A DNA stretch of 64,000 bases from Mesostigma viride. Taxonomy: Eukaryota > Streptophyta > Mesostigmatophyceae > Mesostigmatales > Mesostigmataceae. Of this stretch, positions 42,660-55,200 are shown in pieces (within the stretch, counting starts at the first letter, position 1; each line of letters opens with the position of its first letter). The notes beneath the pieces are model-generated. The model ran no database searches. It was given only the letters and a program-made list of their open reading frames with translations, and had not been told where the DNA came from. The DNA lies in assembly GCA_009746045.1 (NCBI GenBank), contig RPFO01000154.1, positions 3,480,763 through 3,544,762 of the forward strand. Direction: 5' to 3'. The translations under genes and the position numbers were made by a program.

Positions 42660-44340
42660 GGGATGAAACCCACGAAAAACAATTACTAGGAACTGCCATT
42701 TTTGTGCTATGTTTGCTAGCATCTGTCACCTATTTGTCATGCAAACAGTCTGAATTTCTTGTGGGCAGTTAACATAGATGTTTTTATGAGCTGTGCAATT
42801 TTCTAGGCTTAACTGAGTTCATTGATATAGGCACCCATGTGTTGGAACCCTTGGAAAACCAAGAAAAACTGCATTTGGGGGGTATTTATGCTAGCATTTG
42901 TCACCTATTTGTCATCCAACCAGCCTGAAACTTGGTGGGCATGCTGCTTGGGATGTGTTTACAACATGTGCAAAGTCCCAGGCCCAACTGAGTTCATTTG
43001 GAGTCATTATGTATGCATATGTGTGATAAAACCCTTGGAAAACCAAGAAAAACTGCATTTGGGGGGTATTTATGCTAGCATTTGTCACCTATTTGTCATC
43101 CAACCAGCCTGAAACTTTGTGTGCATGCTGCTTGGGATGTGTTTACAACATTGCAAAGTTCCAGCTCCAACTGAGCTCTATTGGTGTCATTATGTATGCA
43201 TATGTGTGATAAAACCCTTGAAAAACCAAGAAAAACTGCATTTGGGGGGTATTTATGCTAGCATTTGTCACCTATTTGTCATCCAACCAGCCTGAAACTT
43301 TGTGGGCATGCTGCATTGAATGTGTTTACAACATGTGCAAAGTCCCAGGCCCAACTGAGTTCATTTGGAGTCATTATGTATGCATATGTGTGATAAAACC
43401 CTTGAAAAACCAAGAAAAACTGCATTTGGGGGGTGTTTATGCTAGCATTTGTCACCTATTTGTCATCCAACCAGCCTGAAACTTTGTGGGCATGCTGCTT
43501 GGGATGTGTTTACAACATGTGCAAAGTCCCAGGCCCAACTGAGTTCATTTGGAGTCATTATGTATGCATATGTGTGATAAAACCCTTGAAAAACCAAGAA
43601 AAACTGCATTTGGGGGGTATTTATGCTAGCATTTGTCACCTATTTGTCATCCAACCAGCCTGAAACTTGGTGGGCATGCTGCTTGGGATGTGTTTACAAC
43701 ATGTGCAAAGTCCCAGGCCCAACTGAGTTCATTTGGAGTCATTATGTATGCATATGTGTGATAAAGCCCTTGGAAAACCAAGAAAAACTGCATTTGGGGG
43801 GTATTTATGCTAGCATTTGTCACCTATTTGTCATCCAACCAGCCTGAAACTTTGTGGGCATGCTGCATTGAATGTGTTTACAACATGTGCAAAGTCCCAG
43901 GCCCAACTGAGTTCATTTGGAGTCATTATGTATGCATATGTGTGATAAAACCCTTGAAAAACCAAGAAAAACTGCATTTGGGGGGTATTTATGCTAGCAT
44001 TTGTCACCTATTTTCATCCAACCAGCCTGAAACTTTGTGGCATGCTGCTTGATGTGTTTACAACATGTGCAAAGTCCAGGCCCAACTGAGTTCATTTGGA
44101 GTCATTATGTATGCATATGTGTGATGAAACCCTTGAAAAACCATGAAAAACTGCATTTGGGGTATTTATGCTAGCATTTGTCACCTATTTGTCATCCAAC
44201 CAGCCTGAAACTTTGTGGGCATGCTGCATGGGATGTGTTTAGAACATGTGCAAAGTCCCAGGCCCAACTGAGTTCATTTGATGTCTTTATATATGCATAC
44301 ATGCCAGAAAGTGCTGAAAATACGGTATTTTTTGCTAGCA
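42660..44340. repeat. 184-bp satellite, about nine copies
   Basis: The marker GCATTTGTCACCTATTTGTC occurs at about 42894, 43078, 43262, 43446, 43630, 43814 and 43998, exactly 184 bp apart. Decayed copies lie at each end (about 42719 and 44174). Units contain GAAAAACTGCATTTGGGG, CCAACCAGCCTGAAAC and GGCCCAACTGAGTTCATTTG. Recurrent short frames (FVTYLSSNQPE) are repeat artefacts, not genes. Confidence 0.95.
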
Positions 44341-44494
44341 AATGTCACCATGTTACCATGCTGCCGACTCCCCAAAATTTTTTGGACCACATGGCATCAT
44401 AAGATATTAGAGGTCAAACTGACCATTAATTATTCCTTCTCCAAATAATTTCCAGGGGAAGAAAATGGGTTTTCGGAGTGATGCGTGTGTCAAG

Positions 44495-45235
44495 AAATGT
44501 CACGGTGGCACGGTGGCACGGTGGCACGGTGGCACGGTGGCACGGTGGCACGGTGGCACGGTGGCACGGTGGCACGGTGGCACGGTGGCACGGTGGCACG
44601 GTGGCACGGTGGCACAGTGGCACCCCACGTTGGGCAGTGCTTGTGGGCAATATAACATTAGTATTGGACGTTATGTTACCTCGTGACACCATACAAAATC
44701 ATAAAATGGTAGTTTTATGGTGGCATGGTGGCACGGTGGCACGGTGGCACGGTGGCACAGTGGCACCCCACGTTAGGCAGTGCTTGTGGACATTATAACA
44801 TTAGTATTGGACGTTAGGTTACCTTGTGACACCATACAAAATCATAAAGTGGTAGTTTTATGGTGGCATGGTGTGCCGGTGTGCCGGTGTGCCGGTGTGC
44901 CGGTGGCACAGTGGCACCCCACGTTAGGCAGTGCTTGTGGACATTATAACATTAGTATTGGACGTTAGGTTACCTTGTGACACCATACAAAATCATAAAA
45001 TGGTAGTTTTATGGTGGCATGGTGTGCCGGTGTGCCGGTGTGCCGGTGTGCCGGTGTGCCGGTGTGCCGGTGTGCCGGTGGCACAGTGGCACACCACGTT
45101 AGGCAGTGCTTCTAAACCCTAAACATTAGTATTGGACGTTAGGTTACCTTGTGACACCATACAAAATCATAAAATGGTAGTTTTATGGTGTGCCGGTGTG
45201 CCGGTGTGCCGGTGTGCCGGTGTGCCGGTGTCAAA
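44495..45235. repeat. Right subterminal array: octamers GGTGGCAC / GGTGTGCC in ~150-bp units
   Basis: Octamer runs alternate four times with a spacer (AACATTAGTATTGGACGTTA, CACCATACAAAATCATAAAATG). Runs nearest 44.5 kb are GGTGGCAC; later ones are GGTGTGCC and switch back to GGTGGCACA at their ends. Orientation is inverse to the left array, so the element has inverted subterminal regions. Confidence 0.92.
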
Positions 45236-45351
45236 ACATGATGAGACACTTACCTCCTAGCTTTGGACCTAAGGGAGGTACAAAATAACAAAGTTGAAAA
45301 AAAGTCAATTTGTATACTTGTGTTGTAGTACAATTCCAGGTGTGCCTAGGG

Positions 45352-45760
45352 ATGGCGGGGTAATGCCGTGTTGAGTGTGCACCGAAGTGGTCGACCCCTC
45401 ATACAGCGCGCGGATGACGGTAATCAGGGGAGTGGGGACGCGAGCGCGAGTAAGTACAACCCATAGAGCGTCCCAGAGGACAGAATCAAAAGCCTTGATG
45501 AAGTCGACAAAGATCAGGATGGCGGGAAACTCACCAGGTTGCAGGAGAGCGATTTCCTCGAAGAGGCGACGCGCGACAAAGATGGCCATGACGGTGTTGC
45601 GCCCAGGACGGAAGCCCATTTGACTTTCCCCAAGGTGAGAGTCGAGAGCAGAACGAAGGCGGTTGAGGATCATGCGCATGAACAACTTGAGTGCGGCGCT
45701 CTGGATGCAGACTCCTCGGTAGTTGGCGGGGTCGTCAGGGGAACCTTTGTTTTTGGAATG
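45352..45760 (-). mobile_element. LINE ORF2, 5' part (RT motifs 0-A), other side of the transposon
   Basis: Minus strand encodes KNKGSPDDPANYRG, LFMRMILNRLRSAL, ESQMGFRPGRNTVMAIFVAR and FVDFIKAFDSVLWDAL (motif A, catalytic Asp), then RALYEGSTTSVHTQHGITPP up to the ATG target duplication. It continues at 36509. Its 5' end abuts the 3' UTR of the next LINE copy. Confidence 0.9.
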
Positions 45761-46885
45761 GATGGTATAAGCTATCTAGGTCCTAGTTACAGGGGTGTGG
45801 GCACGCGCGGCCTGAATCGCTATGAATGCCATATGTACGCGGTCACACGCGGAGCCCCCACAGGCTTGGGGGTGGTCTCCTTCATCACTACTTGCCATCT
45901 ATCCTTGCGCACCATCTGCCTCCATATTACAGACAAACCAGGAGGCTGCCCGGGTGTGAGCCCGTCACGTCTAGTGTAGCACATGTCCATGCCGAGTCTA
46001 TCACGAAAAGTCCACGGGTGGCGGCCCTGCCGCGCGCGGCCGGGGGCACGCCAGGTGAGGACATATCGCCCAGGCTGTGCGGGCTTGGTGCCAGCTAGTC
46101 TATCTGAGGTATCTACCTGATCTGTGCGGGCCAGGTGCCCGGCTAGGCCCAGGCGCCTGTGCCTAATTATGTGGGAAACATAGGGCAAATCAGCGTACAA
46201 ATCCTCATTACTAATGTGCAAACCAAAGGGGATGTTAAGGGCCTTGCGCAGCATCTTGGTGACGGCGCCGTCGAGTTGTTGCTCCAGCTCCTGCCTCAGT
46301 GTCCAGGTCTCGGCGCCGTAGGTCAGGATCGTCAGAATGACGACCTTGAAGAGGTCACGCTTGACGATCCGGGGTAGGGCGGGGTTGCTCCACCAGCGGC
46401 GGTGGTCATGGAGGTGTGCCCACGCCATGCCGATCCGTGTCGTCATGTCGTCCTCGCAGTCGGGAAGCCAACTGCCGAGCAGCTTGAAGCGGCCTGAAGG
46501 AGGGTAGTTGACCTCGGCATCGTCTAAGAGGCGGAGTGTGGGTGGGGGCCCTGCCATGCCGAGGGCCAGGGCCTCCGTTTTGGGGCTGATTTCTAGACCA
46601 ACCGCCCGAGCCTCGAGCGCCAGGCAGTCCAGCCCAAGTTGGGCAGACTCCGGCTTCTCGATGAGCGTGATGTCGTCGGCATAAATGAGGTCAGCTAGTA
46701 AATTCTGCTTGTTAGTCGGCCCCCCTTCCCAAAGCTCGTTCGTGATCGCTAGGCCAGGGGCACGGCCTGCAATGCTAGCAAAGCGAGCACGTACGTGCCT
46801 GGCGCATAACATAATCCACTACAATAATAAACAGGTACGGCGACAGGACGCAAACCTGCCAGACGCCGGTCTGCAGTGCTCATCC
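45761..46885 (-). mobile_element. LINE ORF2 3' half, second copy
   Basis: A continuous minus frame 45820-46812 (330 codons) with LLADLIYADDITL, LEISPKTEALALGM, WLPDCEDDMTTRIGMAW, ILTYGAETW, LHISNEDLYADLP and VMKETTPKPVGAPRV. It is nearly identical to the 35.4-36.4 kb copy, so the two are recent relatives. It is truncated at CACTGCAGACCGGCG, six bases from the position where the other copy received the transposon. It lacks the tail at its 3' side. Confidence 0.9.
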
Positions 46886-46955
46886 ACATATGGAGGCTTA
46901 TGCTCACGTAATGCAGTCACGTGTCTATAAATCAATTAATTAATTAATATGGAGG
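46886..46955 (+). mobile_element. LINE 3' terminus (plus orientation)
   Basis: GAGGCTTATGCTCACGTAATGCAGTCACGTG (hairpin with two mismatched positions at 46905-46923), then TCTATAAATCAATTAATTAA. It abuts the truncated 5' end of the minus-oriented LINE. Confidence 0.75.
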
Positions 46956-47034
46956 CTTATCGTTGAGATTGAGTAGGTCATTCTCTGCAGCCATGCTACT
47001 CGTAGCTAGCTCTTTAAAAGATCTGGCTACAGTT

Positions 47035-48347
47035 GTACCATTAATTAATTTATTAATTTACACGTAACTGCGTCACGTGAGCTAAGTCCTCAGGGAAATG
47101 AATATGGGATGGGGTGGATGGATGTAGCTATGTCTAGTTCCTAGCTACAGGGTTGCGGGCACCACGCCCCGAATCGCTTTGCATGGCAAACTTAGTCACA
47201 CGCGGAGGCACCATGACCGACTGGGTGGTGGTGGCCTTCATTACTGTCTGCCACCCTATCTTTACGCGTCATCTGCCTCCATGCTACAGACAAACCAGGG
47301 GTTTCCCCAGGCGTGAGCCCGCCCCGTCGAGGGTAGCGCATGTCCATGCCTAGCCTATCGCGGAAAGTCCACGGAGGGCGGCGCCCGGCCGGCGCGCGCA
47401 GCCTGGGGCATGCCACGCGTGAGGACACAACGCCCGGGCTGGCAGGCTTGGTGCCAGCTAGTCTATCTGAGGTATCTACCTGATCTGTGCGGGCCAGGTG
47501 CCGGGCTAGGCCCAGGCGCCTGTGCCAAAGAATGCGGGAAACGTATGGTAAATCAGCGCACAAATCCTCATGGCTAATGTGCAAACCAAAGGCCGTGCGC
47601 AGCATCTTGGTGACGGTGCCGTCGAGTGCTTCTCCAGCTCCTGCGTCAGCGTCCACGTCTCGGCGCCGTAGGTCAGGATCGTCAGAATGACGACCTTGAA
47701 CAGGTCGCGCTTGACAAGACGGGGCAGGGCGGGGTGGCTCCACCAGCGACAGTGCTCGCGTGGAGTTGCCCCCACGCCATGCCGATCCGGGTCGTCATGT
47801 CGTCCTCGCAGTCGGGAAGGCAACTGCTGAGCAGCTTGAAGCGGCCTGAAGCAGGGAAGTTTATCGTGGTGTCGTCCAAGAGGCGGAGCTTAGGCGGGGG
47901 GCCGGCCAGGCCAAGGGCCAGGGCCTCCGTTTTGGGGCTACTTTCTAGACCAGCAGCACGGGCCTCAAGCGCCAGGCAGTCCAGCCAGAGTTGGGCAGAC
48001 TCCGGCTACTCAATGAGCGTGATGTCATCGGCATAGATGAGGTCAGCGAGTAAATTCTGCTGGTTCGTCGGCTCCCCCTCCCCATGCTCATTCTTAATCA
48101 CTAGGCCAGATTCGCGGCCAGCCAGCAGAGCAAAGCGGGCACGTGCCTGGCGCATAACATAATCCACTACAATAATAAACAGGTACGGTGACAGGACGCA
48201 ACCCTGCCAGACGCCGATCTGTAGTGGACATGGTGGGGTAATGCCGTGTTGAGTGCGCACTGAGGCCAGTGGTCGACCCCTCATACAGCGTGCGGATGAC
48301 AGTAATCAGGGGAGTGGGGACGCGAGCGCGAGCAAGGACAGCCCTTG
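47035..48347 (-). mobile_element. LINE ORF2, decayed copy with intact transposon target site
   Basis: Tail and hairpin (47061-47079), 3' UTR and ORF2 in several frames: LRPRLVKRDLFK-type block, ILTYGAETW, LLADLIYADDITLIE (47990-48060), QIGVWQGCVLSPYLF, HGITPPCPL and the start of the RALYEGS block. At 48222-48260 it shows the uninterrupted sequence around ATG into which the 8.8-kb element inserted in the sister copy. Confidence 0.87.
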
Positions 48348-48539
48348 TACCATGCGTGAAGGAAAATAACATTGAATTACGAATGCCAAGTACAACACAT
48401 GGCCGCACGTTCTATGTGCTTTTACTTGTGGTACGTGAGGAGAAGTGTGCGCCCATGCCAAGCCCGCGCTGGGCTCAATGCACGGCGCGTTTTAAATTTA
48501 TTGGTGTCAAGTGCCGCCACATATGTGCGGCTGGCACAG

Positions 48540-48863
48540 CACCAATGTTTGCCAGATTTGTACGCTGATTTACCTCCTCCGCAAATAGTACAGCTGGCGC
48601 TGGCAGAAGGCTAATTAGTTAATCCCCACTTTTTTAGGCACACACGCCTGGGCTTAGCTGGGCACCTGGCCCGCACTGGTCACTGAGGTGGACACATCAG
48701 AAAGGCTAGCTGGCACCATCAGCTGAGCCGATTGCAAGTCCGCCCGGCCCGGGCGCTTTGTCCTCACATGCCAGCAAGCCCAGGCTGGCCGCACGCGGCA
48801 AGGTTGCCACCCCTGGACTTTTCGCCACATGCTAGGCATGGACGTGTGCTATCCTTGGAAGAC
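48540..48863 (+). mobile_element. LINE ORF2 C-terminal fragment, decayed
   Basis: Traces of DLYADLP, RLGLAGHLA, EVDTSERLAG and WTFRHMLGMDVCY in shifting frames, ending at the CATCC microsatellite. The stretch 48348-48540 before it is unassigned. Confidence 0.7.
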
Positions 48864-49206
48864 ACCCATCCCATCCCATCCCATCCCATCCCATCCCATC
48901 CCATCCCATCCCATCCCATCCCATCCCATCCCATCCCATCCCATCCCATCCCATCCCATCCCATCCCATCCCATCCCATCCCATCCCATCCCATCCCATC
49001 CCATCCCATCCCATCCCATCCCATCCCATCCCATCCCATCCCATCCCATCCCATCCCATCCCATCCCAACCCATCCCATCCCATCCCTCCATCCATCCCA
49101 TCCCATCCCATCCCATCCCATCCCATCCCATCCCATCCCATCCCATCCCATCCCATCCCATCCCATCCCATCCCATCCCATCCCATCCCTCCATCCATCC
49201 CATCCC
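48864..49206. repeat. (CATCC)n pentanucleotide array
   Basis: About 340 bp of CATCC units with a CAACC variant near 49066 and two CTCCATCCATCC interruptions. It begins within the LINE fragment and ends about 50 bp from the 3' end of the FKBP-TPR gene. Frames of Ile-Pro-Ser-His are artefacts. Confidence 0.97.
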
Positions 49207-49257
49207 TCATGTCCATGCCATCCCCCTCCGTACGCTCATATACGCGTCCACTTATAG

Positions 49258-52200
49258 CTAATGGACAGCAGAGCGAGAGAACATGCCCCCAAAGAGATTT
49301 TTCTCTTGTCTCTTGTGTGCCTGCACGTAAAAAAGTGGCCAAATCAGAAGGGAGCAACAGGAAAGTTTCATCTCCTGACACAGCCATCTACTGCTGACGT
49401 TCCACCAGCACCAGGCACATAATCCCACCTCCACCGCCACTGCCAGCGCCAGCGCCACCGCCAGCGCCGCCAATCATGCTCCTGTAGAATCTTGCTGACT
49501 CCTCACAATAGTGTCCCGGTAACTGTCTTGAAACAAGGCACCTTACGACGCCAGATGATCTCTCAGCGGTGGTAGATATGGTAGAGATAATGTGCAGACA
49601 ATAGCGTAGGGTATATATAGAGAATAGCGTCTGAGACGCAGACAACAGGATTCAGAGGTAGAGATAATGTGCAGACAATAGCGTAGGGTATATATAGAGA
49701 ATAGCGTCTGAGACGCAGACAACAGGATTCAGAGGTAGAGATAATGTGCAGACAATAGCGTAGGGTATATATAGAGAATAGCGTCTGAGACGCAGACAAC
49801 AGGATTCAGAGGGCGAAACACTAGCGGTTACAAAGGTGCACGTTTTTCATAATTTGCAAGTATTTGAACATGCAAGTATGTCTAACTATACTGATAAATA
49901 ATGCAGAACAGGACCCTACCTCTTGCTTTCTTGCCAAGGTAGCGAGCGCGGCGGCTGAATCCTTCTTGTAACTGTCGTCACAGAGCGCCATCTGTGCAGG
50001 CAATGGCGGGAAGCCGGGCGGCCAACAAGGGCCCGACCAAACCACCCAGGTTCAGACAACTATGGAGGTGCACAACTATCGAGACAAAAAAGTCGGCAGC
50101 AACAACAACGATGCCATCCAGTTCTCCTCCATGGGTAATCGTTGAAGGACCGATTACTATCGTTGAAGGACGTCAAATCGTCCTCCACTGGTAAGCACAA
50201 GGAATTGCTGCGACAGCGTTTATGGGGGTCGTTTCCCCCAGCATTCCAGGGAGGTAAAGTGGCAAGCATCGGGAGCTTGGTGGCCCCTTGGAATGGACAA
50301 AAAATGAGTAGAGCGGGACATCAAGCAGAGCAAGTGGCAGTCCGCAGTACCCAAAGCTAAGCAAAAGTACAGAGCAGGACAAGTGTCCTTCACCATAGTT
50401 ATATAAAAATAGATCTATAGGTATGCGCATAGATGCTAAACGAGTTCTTCACTGCCGCCAGCAGCCCTAACTTAAGCCGATAGTTATGTCTTCAAGGCGA
50501 TGCTGCCCTACACTCAGGCAACACGACGCCATCGCTGGGAGGTGCTGCTGGTCTTAGTTACAGCCAATGTCTTCACCTGCATGCACAGTATGGAGAGCTC
50601 GCTTCCAAAACTCCTGTCATGCTCGCCCCAGCTTCAGCATATCAGCTCCCAAGATCACCTGCTTATAAGTGGCGCTGGTCCGAATTACCCCCAGCTGCGC
50701 TCACCTGCTTGAAGCCCAAGCCTTAACCTGCTTGGAGTCGATGCTGGCCCTCACTGCAACCTACATCCTCATATGCAAGGAATCCAAATCTCACCTGCTT
50801 GAACTCGATGCTAGCTTCAATTCCTGCTTGACGTCAAAAGTCCTCACTTGCTTTAAGTCGATGGTGGCTTTGATTACTGCTTGAAACCAACATCAAAGCT
50901 GCTTGAAGGCGATGCTGGCTTTAGTTTCTGCATTGAAATCAATGCCTCACCTGCTTGAAGTCGATGCTTGCATTCTCAAAGTCGCCCATCGACATAAATG
51001 CCGTGCCCCGCCGGTAGTACGCCTTGGCGTTCATCGGATCGTAGTCGATGACCTGCGTGTGCACTCCTACAACTCGCGGTCAGTTAGGCGCTCCCAGTCC
51101 ATTCCACCCATCCCTTGACACGTTACGCTCACTTGACGTTGTTAATAAATTACCTAATTAATGTGCATCCAGGTTAGCATAAAAGTATAGCGCGTGTCTA
51201 AGGGGAATGCACTTTTCAACACTGACTCAGCATGCTTCTACGCTTGGGTCAGAGTCGACGACCAGCACGGCCATACAGGGTGGCATGAGCGCATATAGCA
51301 AATATCCAATGATGTGTATACAATACAGATTTCTTGGCATTCATTAGCCATCCATCCCCTGCGCGATCATCCACAGTGACACAAACATCAATAATGCATA
51401 ACATGAGATGGGTATTACATAGTGAGAATCAACGCTGTGTTGGCTGGGTCATAGTTGATCATGTGGGTGCCCGTACAGAACAATGACAGCGTAGTAGATA
51501 ATAAGCAGTGGCACATTTCGATCGTCAAATGTTGGAACGTTTTGGAAGTCACATATTGGCACGTTTTGGCGGCCACTAGCCATCGATGACCCGCACACTC
51601 ATCCAGGGTGATAGGGACGTTACGGATACCAGTACCAACCTAATGATTCACCTGGCTGCACACCTTTTATGCATGGCTGTACTAGCCTCCCTGCATATCC
51701 ATTCACTACAGTAATATTAAATGAATAAACTAAACGTCCCTCAGCATGGCTCCTAAATGGCCACCTACAGCCCTAGCCGACCGCATTTTTTGCCCACCAA
51801 CATCACATGCAGAGGCAACCAGTGCATGCCGACATCATGAAGTGGTCGATCTGTGCTCAGTTACGTCATACAAAGCGTTGATTACAACGCTTTGGTATTC
51901 TCTCCATTAGTTTCTTTGATGGTGGAGAGCCCGGCCCTACCTGGCCAAATAGCGTGAGAATTCGCGGCAACCCTGCTCTGCATATACTAGTATACTCTCA
52001 TTGTATACGTATTTGTGTATGCTCATTGTAATACGCCTCTGTAAATCGTTAGAAATAATTAAGGCCCTACCCGGCTGCACATCTTGATCGCCTCCCCAAA
52101 GTCATCCGTCTTGACGCAGCACGCGGCAAGGTTCAGCATGCATGGGAGCTTGATGGCGTCCACCTGGGCTGCTTCCTCGGGCGTGTCCCCGCGCACCCGG

Positions 52201-55200
52201 TCCAGTTTCTGGATCAGCTTGCGGTATTTTTGGGCTGCCAGCGCGTAATCCCCCCGCCCGAACACCCGGTTGCCCTGCTCCTTGGCCTAGTAGAAAGAGG
52301 GGAAGGAAGAGAGGAAGAGCGGGGGGGAGAAAGGGAGGAAGAAAGGGGGGAACAAAGGGGGGAAGAAACGGGGGGAAGAAAGGGGGGAAGAAAGGGGGGA
52401 AGAAAGGGGGGAAAAAGGGGGGGAAGAAAGGGGGGAAGAAAGGCGGGAAGAAAGGGGGGAAGAAAGGAGAATGAAAAGCACAAAAAGTGGATACGATGGT
52501 GTCCAGAAGGTGTCACTCAATGGGAGGCAAAAAGCACAGATATTGCGGCCGCCTCCATTTAACATATCATTTGCTAGTTGTAGTAGCCTAAAATGCCAGA
52601 AGTCAGCTTACCGCAAGTGCATCCGCAGTCGTAGCATGTCTCATACCCTGGTCATGCACCAGTGCATTGCTTAAGTACAGAGGCATATAGTAGTATTTAG
52701 TTAGCATTTCGCTGGCTGCAAACCACCATACCGCCAGCACCTTACATTTAGTTGGCATTTCGCTGGCTGCAAACCGACATACCGCCAGCACCTTACATTT
52801 CGTTAGCATTTCGCTGGCTGCAAACCATCATACCGCCAGCACCGTACATTTAGTTGGCATTTCGCTGGCTGCAAACCGTCATACCGCCAGCATCTTACAT
52901 TTAGTTAGCATTTCGCTGGCTGCAAACCGTCATACCGCCAGCACCTTACATGTAGATAGCATTTCGCTGGCAACAAACCGACATACCGCCAGCGCATCCG
53001 CCATCTGCTCGCCGAAGTCGATGCGATTCCAGTTCTTGGCCGCCTCAAAGTCCAGCAATTCGACCTCCCATGCAACCGACGCCCCGTCCGGGACATCCGC
53101 TGGGCGCGAGGGGAACTTGTCGTACGCGTATTCTGCTTCCGCCGTCACGGAGGCCAGCTCCTTGCGGCACATGAGTCGGACCGCCATGTCCAGGCCCTCG
53201 GGGAGCTGTTGGACGGTGGTAATAGGGTGGAAGGGTAGTGGGGTAGTCGGGTAGCAGGGTAGTTGGGTGGTCGGGCAGTCGGGTAGTTGGGTAGTAGGGT
53301 AGTAGCGTAGTTGGGTAGTAAGGTAGACTGGTAGTAGTGTAGTCGGGCAGTAGGGTAGTAGGGAAATAGGGTCGTAGGGTTGTAGGGTAGTTGGGTAGTA
53401 GGGTAGTCGGGTAGTGGGGTAGTCGGGTGGTAGGGTAGTAGGGTGGTAGGGTAGTAGGGTGGTAGGGTAGTAGGGTAGTAGGGTAGTAGGGCAGTAGGGT
53501 AGTAGGGTGGTAGGGTAGTAGGGTCGTAGGGTAGAAGGGTAGTCGAGTAGTCGGGTAGTAAGATAGCAGGGTAGTAGGGTAGTAGGGCAGTGGGGTATTA
53601 GGCTGTCAGAGCATTGGGGCATTATGACACATAGCATAAGGGTATTAGGGTAGTAATGGGGTATCAGGGTCTTAGGGTCTTAGGGTACTTATGGAGCGGG
53701 GAAGACCAGGCAAAGGGTAAAAGTGGAAGGGGGTTGAATTAACCAGCTCTACGCCCATTTATGGCATAAGTGCGTAGAATGACGTGGTTTGTCGCGCCTT
53801 GCTGGAAGCTAGTAGACGGGCCATGAGCACGAGATATGGCGGTCTAGCAGTATTAAGTGAGAGAGGAAGGAGAGTGGACGAGAGGTGGCAGTCTAGCAGT
53901 ATTGGGTGAGAGAGGGGGGAGAGAGGATGAGATGTGGCGTTCTAGCAGCATTGTGTGAGAGAGGGAGGAGAGAGGACAAGATCTGGCGGTCTAGCAGTAT
54001 TGGGTGAGAGAGGGAGGAGAGACAGGATGAGATATGGCGGTCTATTGGGTGAGAGATGGAGGAGACCTGGACACGAGTTGCAATAAAAAACACTCCAGTC
54101 CAGGTGCCGCGTATGCAGCATCGCTTGTGAAACGACGGACCATTTATGCAGCATTGCTTTTAAAACGACACACATTTAGGGTTTTATTTACTTCTTGGGA
54201 TACTTAAGGTCAGAATCCTCGTCAAGAGAGAAGAATGCTGTCCCATTCCGCCCAGCCTGTTCTGATCCGAGGAACCAGCCAACATGTTAAGTCCTGTGTA
54301 CTATTCCATGATGATATTACCCTGGGTTGCTTGGGTGTCATCTAGGCACAGACAAGCCATTCAGAAAAGAGAAACAAGGGAAGAAATGGAGAAGAAGCTT
54401 TCCGCATTCCAGGCACGCCTCCCACCGCGAGTGTTGGTGAGTGGCAAGCACCCAGTAAAACCAACTAAACAAGAACTAGTAGTGTACTGGGAAATGCACA
54501 CCCTAACTGCGAGCACCAGGCACTCACCAGGCCCTGCCCGGTGTCCACCACGATGGGCTCCCCCCCCTTGTCCCTCCACCCATCGTAGAAGACAGTGCCG
54601 TCGGCCAATGTCCCTTTATAACGTATAGTGACCGTGCAGTCCTCCACAGGGCAGTCCACGGGGAACATGCCTGCGCATACGACACGGTACACAAAACTAC
54701 AATACGTTAGCACTTGGTGAGTCAGTGTAGATTCGGTGTTCTCTGAACGTAGTTTCTTTATAACAGATGAGAATGAACGCCGCTATGTGAGTGGTACTAC
54801 GGGACGGTGGGCCTTGGGCTGGACCGGTTCCATGAGTTAGAATTAGTTGGCCAGTTTTGTATGGCCATTTCTAGTTCGTTAAGTTAAGTAGCAATTAAGT
54901 TACTGTTGCTGACGGCTCATGAGGCGAGCCCGGGCTACGCCGCCCTAAAGTGCCATTTGCACGATGTTCTAGGTCTCTTTTTCTTGTAATCGGATGTATG
55001 GGGTATGGGTATGGCGGATTACAAGAAATTTAATGCCGCCCTAATCGCGTCAGCCTTTTTGGCTGGCGGTGGCCGATTAGAGATGGCGCGTGACTGACAT
55101 AGCTTGAACAGTCACGTGACTGTGAAAAAGAAATTGAAATTACCCTCGTCGGTTTTCTCCCCGCAGCTGGGTTCTTGGCCGACGAGAGACTATAAAATAC

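Noticed and set aside
42837-44052. Series of ~74-codon genes (FVTYLSSNQPE...)
   Set aside because: Identical frames recur every 184 bp because the satellite is tandem; no start context or independent conservation.
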